A stretch of 64,000 nt of DNA from the NCBI GenBank assembly GCA_942491535.1, contig CALOBV010000006.1, positions 186,001 to 250,000 of the forward strand, given 5' to 3'. Below are positions 59,615-64,000 of this stretch, piece by piece; within the stretch, counting starts at the first letter, position 1; each line of letters begins with the position of its first letter. The position numbers and the translations under genes were made by a program. This DNA is from JAUVKT01 sp942491535 (lineage in GTDB: Bacteria > Bacteroidota > Bacteroidia > Bacteroidales > VadinHA17). The notes under the pieces are model-generated. The model was given only the letters and a program-made list of their open reading frames with translations, was not told the DNA's origin and did no database searches.

Positions 59615-61081
59615 TTACAGTTTAAACCAGTTTCTGACAATTCTTTTGCCTTCGCATTCGGCTCCTTTATAAACAAACTCGTTCCTGCGACAATCATAAT
59701 TATAATCCAGGACCCATTCTGACGCATTTTCGGCAATCAGGTTAATAGCCTTTATAAGATGGTCGACCTCCTGATCTGTTGTTGTCGGGTGAATAGATAT
59801 CCTTACCCACCCTGGTTTATCGGAGAGGTCACCGCTATTAATTCTGGCTGTTATTTCGCGACTCATATCGTGAGAAACTTCCAGAAGATAATGTCCATAT
59901 GTACCTGCACATGCGCAGCCTCCCCTGACCTGAATTCCAAATCTGTCGCTTAATAGTTTTACTATAAGGTTATAGTGAATATCTTTTATGTAGAAGGAAA
60001 TAACGCCCAGCCTGTCGCTAATATTATCTGCAAGGATCTTTAATCCTTTGATTTTCCTTAATTCACCTAATAATTTGGGTGTGATCTCTTTCTCCCTTGC
60101 CAATATTTTTTCGGTACCCATCTGTTCTTTCAGCTTAACAGCCAGGGCAGCTTTAATAGCCTGCAAAAATCCTGGCGTACCCCCATCTTCACGTGCTTCG
60201 ATATCATCTACATATTTATACTCACCCCAGGGGTTTGTCCAGTCTACAGTTCCTCCCCCCGGGTTATCGGGAGCTTTCGAATGGTATAATGCAGAATCAA
60301 AAACGAGAATACCTGATGATCCCGGTCCTCCCAGAAACTTATGAGGAGAAAAGAAGATTGCATCGAGTTTCTCAAGCGGATCGGCCGGATGCATATCAAT
60401 ATCTTCATATGGTGCCGAAGCAGCGAAGTCGACAAAACAAATACCACCATTCTGGTGCATTATTCTGGCAAGTTCATGGTATGGTGTATGAACACCTGTA
60501 ACATTGGAGCAGGAACTGAATGATCCTATCTTCATAGTCCTTTTGCTATACTTCTTGAGTTCATCTTCAAGTGCCCTGGTGTTTACGGTCAGTCCTTCTC
60601 CGGGAGGTAAAACAACGACCTCCGCAATAGTCTCGTACCATGGAGTCTGATTCGAATGGTGCTCCATATGGGTTATAAAAACCACAGGCCGATCATCACC
60701 AAGTGTATCTGGATCAAAGTCGCTGATATACCTTTTCAGACCAAGCATCCTGATGAGCTTATTGATCTCGGTAGTCATACCCGACCCTGCTGCAATTATT
60801 ACATCTTTTGGCCCGGCATTGACATGTCTCTTTATTATTGTAAGAGCCTGGTGATAGGCCCATGTCATTCTGGATCCTGTCTCGGATGTTTCGGTATGGG
60901 TATTAGCAACAAAAGGCCCGATAGTATTAGAAATCCTTTCCTCTATCGGAGAATAAAGCCGCCCACTGGCTATCCAGTCAAAATAAGATATCGTCTGCTT
61001 CCCGTATGGTGATTCATAAGTATCATCGGCGCCAACAATATTAGTTCTGAATTTCTCGAAATACTTTTCTAATGTACCCAT
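59615..61081 (-). CDS. Class-V PLP-dependent aminotransferase (cysteine desulfurase-like)
   Basis: 488 residues. The PLP lysine is in FFSPHKFLGGPGSSGILVFD, with upstream VFITHMEHHSNQTPWYETIAEVVVLP and CFVDFAASAPYEDIDMHP (the Asp and His that hold PLP). A Cys-containing loop VRGGCACAGTYGHYLL resembles the desulfurase catalytic loop but is followed by a long C-terminal extension ending in a Cys/Arg-rich segment (CRRNEFVYKGAECEGKRIVRNW). The substrate is not known. It is 10 bp upstream of the GNAT-like gene; a flippase gene lies further upstream in the same direction. Confidence 0.85.
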   Translation of the reverse strand: MGTLEKYFEKFRTNIVGADDTYESPYGKQTISYFDWIASGRLYSPIEERISNTIGPFVANTHTETSETGSRMTWAYHQALTIIKRHVNAGPKDVIIAAGSGMTTEINKLIRMLGLKRYISDFDPDTLGDDRPVVFITHMEHHSNQTPWYETIAEVVVLPPGEGLTVNTRALEDELKKYSKRTMKIGSFSSCSNVTGVHTPYHELARIMHQNGGICFVDFAASAPYEDIDMHPADPLEKLDAIFFSPHKFLGGPGSSGILVFDSALYHSKAPDNPGGGTVDWTNPWGEYKYVDDIEAREDGGTPGFLQAIKAALAVKLKEQMGTEKILAREKEITPKLLGELRKIKGLKILADNISDRLGVISFYIKDIHYNLIVKLLSDRFGIQVRGGCACAGTYGHYLLEVSHDMSREITARINSGDLSDKPGWVRISIHPTTTDQEVDHLIKAINLIAENASEWVLDYNYDCRRNEFVYKGAECEGKRIVRNWFKL

Positions 61082-61175
61082 ATATCACTAATTACCGTAA
61101 GTGGAAAACAACTTCTAAAGTATAAAAAACGTGAAGCGTAAAGATAGCTAATTTTGGTAAAATCAGACAGCAGAA

Positions 61176-62522
61176 CTAGTAAACATTTATTATTCTGTGG
61201 TCGATCAAAACAAAAACAATTATAATTGCGGCTGTGTAAATTGCAAAAGTTAGCAGGGGGATATATTCTTTGGGACGTATTTTCATTTCTATCCGGAGAT
61301 AGGCTATAAGTAAAACCTTTCCAATAAGATATACAACGAATGTTGCCAGGGCCACACCCACGGCACCATAGTCTTTTACAAGCCACAAACTAAGTGGGAT
61401 ATTAAACGCCAGCTCAAACAGGGCTGCCCACAAAGTAACTCTTGTTCTTTTTCTACCAATTATTATCGTATGCGGAAATAACATCCTGGGTATAACCAGT
61501 AAGAGATAGATCATAAATATATCTGCACTTCTTATAAAATCTGGAGTAAATAAGCGCGGATAAAGCCAGCGTGCAAAGAATAACATAACTATTGAGGCAG
61601 GAAAGAGAGCATGCATCAGGCGCTTCGACCTGTATTTAATCTCCTTCAGGGCATCTTTCATTTTAGACCGGGTTCCAAAATTTGGAAGCATTGCGCTACT
61701 CAATCCATTAGCGAGCAGCAACACAAGTGGAAACTCCTTGGCTCCATAACGAAAAATTGCAAACATCCTGGGGTCATCATAATATGAAGACACAATTACA
61801 CCATCGATATATTGTGCGGAGCCACTTATCAGTGTAGTAATTATCAGGGGAAGCCCGAGTTTCATATGCTCTCTCATAAACGCCGGTGATATCTTCCATT
61901 CTGCATATCGCCTGAGCATGATTATCAGCCACACCCATCTTGCTCCTGTAACTATCAATAAACCATAAATCGACCAGTAATAACCCTCGCCCATGAGAAC
62001 TGGTAGCAATATAAAAATTAGCTGAGGGATAAAGGTATATAAGCCATACTGAAGTATACGGTACGACTTTCCGCGCAGGAGGTAGATATACTCTATAAGA
62101 CATACAGGGCCACTAAGGAAAAGGTATAATAAGAGAAGGTTTAAATAGGGTGCATTACCCGAGATACCATAAACCGAAAAGTTACTCTTTACCAGGTGGC
62201 CCATTATAAAAATAAGCAGGCTGAAAAGAAACAGCAGTACAAAAGCATTAAAGAATTCTGGAGATTTTTCACTTACATTCTCACCCAGCCTCCTGAACGA
62301 CCGGTTCCTGTTATAGAGCGACAGCAATGATTGAATGATCCCCGTAACCCAGAAAAAACTCAAAAAGCTCGCGATAAACATAAACATCTCCCACGCACCA
62401 ATGTCTTCTGGTGTAAGATGACTCTTGGTAAAAACAATACTTACAATAAAGAATACAATAAATCTTAACAGAGAAAATATCTGCAGACCGGAGACGTTAT
62501 CTATAAGTTTTATTTTAGCCAA
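61176..62522 (-). CDS. Polysaccharide biosynthesis flippase (MATE/Wzx-like)
   Basis: 448 residues with 12 to 14 hydrophobic helices (FSLLRFIVFFIVSIVFTKSHL near the start, YIPLLTFAIYTAAIIIVFVLI near the end). The start VSGLQIFSLLRFIVFF and the block LGLPLIITTLISGSAQYIDGVIVSSYYDDPRMFAIFRYG are typical of Wzx-like transporters that flip lipid-linked saccharides. No glycosyltransferases are next to it, so its saccharide is unknown. A 94-bp gap separates it from the aminotransferase gene. Confidence 0.85.
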   Translation of the reverse strand: MAKIKLIDNVSGLQIFSLLRFIVFFIVSIVFTKSHLTPEDIGAWEMFMFIASFLSFFWVTGIIQSLLSLYNRNRSFRRLGENVSEKSPEFFNAFVLLFLFSLLIFIMGHLVKSNFSVYGISGNAPYLNLLLLYLFLSGPVCLIEYIYLLRGKSYRILQYGLYTFIPQLIFILLPVLMGEGYYWSIYGLLIVTGARWVWLIIMLRRYAEWKISPAFMREHMKLGLPLIITTLISGSAQYIDGVIVSSYYDDPRMFAIFRYGAKEFPLVLLLANGLSSAMLPNFGTRSKMKDALKEIKYRSKRLMHALFPASIVMLFFARWLYPRLFTPDFIRSADIFMIYLLLVIPRMLFPHTIIIGRKRTRVTLWAALFELAFNIPLSLWLVKDYGAVGVALATFVVYLIGKVLLIAYLRIEMKIRPKEYIPLLTFAIYTAAIIIVFVLIDHRIINVY

Positions 62523-62656
62523 TAATAGGGTGGTATGTATTAATTATTTATTATAACAGGCAAAACCAAATTACATTGTCTGCCGGGCTACCAAAAAAAA
62601 CTGTACTTTGTAAAGATAGTAATTGAAAACGGCGTAAGGCAAACTGTGTCAAAAAT

Positions 62657-62687
62657 TTTGCAAAATGGTTTTTTTACATTTCCTTTG
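62657..62687 (+). promoter_or_regulatory. Promoter of tRNA-His
   Basis: -33 TTTG (62657-62660), 19-bp spacer, -7 TTCCTTTG (62680-62687): one mismatch to TAnnTTTG with ideal spacing. The start point would lie a few bases before the mature tRNA. Confidence 0.6.
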
Positions 62688-62699
62688 CATTCCGAAAAT

Positions 62700-62776
62700 G
62701 GTGGATGTAGCTCAGTAGGTTAGAGCGCTGGATTGTGGTTCCAGAGGTCGCCGGTTCGACCCCGGTCTTCCACCCA
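62700..62776 (+). tRNA. tRNA-His (GTG)
   Basis: Acceptor GTGGATG with an extra 5' G at 62700, the G-1 typical of tRNA-His. D-arm GTAGCTCAGTAGGTTAGAGC. Anticodon arm CTGGA-TTGTGGT-TCCAG, with anticodon GTG. T-arm CCGGTTCGACCCCGG. The acceptor's other strand is CTTCCAC, with one T-T mismatch, followed by CCA. A hairpin terminator follows. Confidence 0.97.
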
Positions 62777-62785
62777 GACTTTCAA

Positions 62786-62816
62786 AGCTGGTACGCAGAT
62801 AGCGTACCGGCTTTTT
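62786..62816 (+). terminator. Terminator of tRNA-His
   Basis: AGCTGGTACGC, loop AGATA, GCGTACCGGCT with one G-T wobble, then a TTTTT run. A strong Rho-independent hairpin 10 bp after the tRNA. Confidence 0.92.
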
Positions 62817-62961
62817 GTTTATAAGCGCTGACATAAGCGATATAAGGAAAAGGCCGGAAAATCATTTCTTACATCACAGGAAATAATTTACTTATCAAAT
62901 CTTTGCAATAATATGAAGCTTTTATACTATTTTTAACAATATTGAATGAGACATAATTGCT

Positions 62962-63168
62962 ATGCCAGAGAAAAAAAACAAGATAAAAAACCTGATGATT
63001 GAGCTTTTAAGCCATGATGGTATTCTAAACACCATCATGGACGATTCAGGGAAACGTCTCTCAATTAGATTCGATCCGGAAATAATTTCAATGGATGATC
63101 TATATGATTTGGCTGAACCGCTAAGAGATTTCGGAATTGATATTTCTTACCTGGGAAGAGCGGATTAA
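62962..63168 (+). CDS. Small protein of unknown function
   Basis: 68 residues: a Lys-rich start (MPEKKNKIKN), then LMIELLSHDGILNTIMDDSGKRLSIRFDPEIISMDDLYDLAEPLRDFGIDISYLG. The alternating hydrophobic pattern suggests an alpha/beta fold. I recognise no family. It stops at TAA 63166, but the same frame then stays open for 67 codons (63169-63369) and encodes a Cys-rich stretch. Expression and extent are uncertain. An upstream TTTG (near 62903) and TACTATTT (about 19 bp later) is a weak promoter match. Confidence 0.5.
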   Translation: MPEKKNKIKNLMIELLSHDGILNTIMDDSGKRLSIRFDPEIISMDDLYDLAEPLRDFGIDISYLGRAD

Positions 63169-63318
63169 TCAACATCCTTAATCTCTCAGGAACATGGTCA
63201 GGCACACCATAATATAAGCAGTAAAAATATTTGGATTTGTAAGCATGGAGGCAAAGAACAATGCTCTTATTGCCCGGAATGCGGACAGAATTATCATGAC
63301 TATTATGCCATATTAAAT

Positions 63319-63350
63319 CCAGAACCCCCGGCAATTGCCGGGGGTTCTGG
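63319..63350. terminator. Perfect 32-bp palindrome between converging genes
   Basis: CCAGAACCCCCGGCAA followed by its exact reverse complement, with no loop bases. It lies 6 bp from the end of ccsA. There is no long T run on either side, but a 16-bp GC-rich stem at a convergent junction is most simply a bidirectional terminator. Confidence 0.7.
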
Positions 63351-63355
63351 ACCTA

Positions 63356-64000
63356 TTATTCTTCATTTTTAAATTTTGCTGTAAGCCTCGCATACTTCCT
63401 GTAGGAAATTATTGTCAAAATAATCAACGAAGCAATTGTATAATATACAAATGATGGTACCGGTACAGGGTCGCCTCCTGCATAAGAATGCAATCCGGAG
63501 AGGTAATAATTAACCCCGAAATAGGTCATAAGTACTGAAAAGAATGCATATACAGACATTACATTATAGGTAAAAATACTTTTCAGGCCCTTAATATTTT
63601 TAGCATGCAGCACAAAGGCATATACTATCATTGTAATAAGCGACCAGGTTTCTTTGGGATCCCAGCCCCAATAGCGGCCCCAGGATTCATTGGCCCATAC
63701 AGCCCCAAGAAAAGTACCGATTGTCAGAAAAAACAAACCGAATGTGAGCGAACGGTAGCTGATAACCGATAACTCATCGATGGTAGTAAGAGCATGCTTC
63801 CTGCTTCTGGATGTATTCAGGGCATATAAAATCATATTAACCAGGCCCAGTATTGCACCCAGTCCAAGGAAGCCATAGCTTGCTGTAATAACTGATACAT
63901 GCAATGTCAGCCAGTAGGATTTTAGAACCGGAACCAGGTTTGTTATTTCCGGGTCCATAAAACTAAGATGAGCCACCATCAGGGTAAGTGATGCCAGTAC
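63356..64000 (-). CDS. ccsA: Cytochrome c biogenesis protein CcsA, C-terminal part
   Basis: Haem handling for cytochrome c maturation (system II). The 5' end lies beyond the window; the frame is open to base 64000. Six or so helices are present, with the haem-binding tryptophan-rich motif WANESWGRYWGWDPKETWSLITMIVYAFVLH and conserved histidines in SYWLTLHVSVITASYGFLG and LHAKNI. The C terminus has SYRKYARLTAKFKNEE. In many Bacteroidota CcsA is fused to a ResB-like domain; whether that is so here cannot be seen. It is evidence for c-type cytochromes in this organism. Confidence 0.92.
   Translation of the reverse strand, partial: VLASLTLMVAHLSFMDPEITNLVPVLKSYWLTLHVSVITASYGFLGLGAILGLVNMILYALNTSRSRKHALTTIDELSVISYRSLTFGLFFLTIGTFLGAVWANESWGRYWGWDPKETWSLITMIVYAFVLHAKNIKGLKSIFTYNVMSVYAFFSVLMTYFGVNYYLSGLHSYAGGDPVPVPSFVYYTIASLIILTIISYRKYARLTAKFKNEE

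Overview
The window reads as chromosomal DNA of a Bacteroidota bacterium, most likely an anaerobic or microaerophilic member of the Bacteroidales/Marinilabiliales group. The signs are a type IX secretion (type B) C-terminal domain, a SusC/OmrT-style TonB receptor with a carboxypeptidase-like N-terminal domain, promoters of the TTTG-N19/20-TAnnTTTG type, DUF4290, DUF5683 and DUF4412 proteins, and phylum-typical gene orders (parA-parB-DUF5683-lytic transglycosylase; rsfS-ftsH-cdsA-psd). HydF, a flavodiiron protein and aspartase suggest anaerobic fermentation with oxygen defence. CcsA suggests cytochrome c as well. No phage, IS element, CRISPR array or integrated element is visible, so this is mostly core chromosome.

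Layout: 1-2928 is a TetR-TolC-membrane-fusion (RND efflux) operon with two separate frame breaks. 3042-3155 is a composite low-complexity repeat. 3156-9512 holds a T9SS cargo protein, PcrA/UvrD helicase, a membrane protein, a seven-helix LuxR-type regulator and a DUF4412 protein. 9618-13508 is a thiamine salvage operon (TPP riboswitch, TonB receptor, PnuC-type transporter, thiamine pyrophosphokinase) in which the transporter gene is interrupted by about 130 bp of AG-rich repeat. 13606-19912 has a DUF3052-like protein, an M1 aminopeptidase, DUF4290-murA-ridA, a DUF1338 protein and a carbon-nitrogen hydrolase. 20152-28690 has grpE-dnaJ, an ABC exporter pair, an NtrC-like regulator lacking a DNA-binding domain, an outer-membrane protein and aspA. 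28749-31120 is an ECF sigma / anti-sigma / repeat-protein operon. Then come hydF, a fused SGNH-MBOAT O-acyltransferase, and the transglycosylase-DUF5683-parB-parA block (35492-39401).

39605-50025 covers a lipid kinase, glutamine cyclotransferase, HAD phosphatase, pssA, DAHP synthase-chorismate mutase, hsp20, flavodiiron protein, psd, cdsA, ftsH and rsfS. pssA, psd and cdsA together give most of the phosphatidylethanolamine pathway. 50193-58306 carries birA, an SRPBCC protein, pyrE, a Nudix hydrolase, coaD, an SLC12-like transporter, lon and rpmE2. 58415-64000 carries a GNAT-like protein and a class-V aminotransferase (a probable pair), a polysaccharide flippase, tRNA-His, a small unknown protein and the C-terminal part of ccsA.

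The points most worth a second look are: the AG-rich repeat inside pnuC and its relatives in intergenic gaps; a shared quasi-palindromic motif upstream of hsp20 (two copies exactly 32 bp apart) and grpE; the SGNH-MBOAT fusion; the ECF operon ending in a protein with a 34-36-residue KYT repeat; the DNA-binding-domain-less sigma-54 activator; and the Asp-type MurA. All three frame breaks (MFP, TolC, PnuC) are consistent with single-base losses in homopolymer or low-complexity tracts, so sequencing or assembly error must be excluded before calling them biology.
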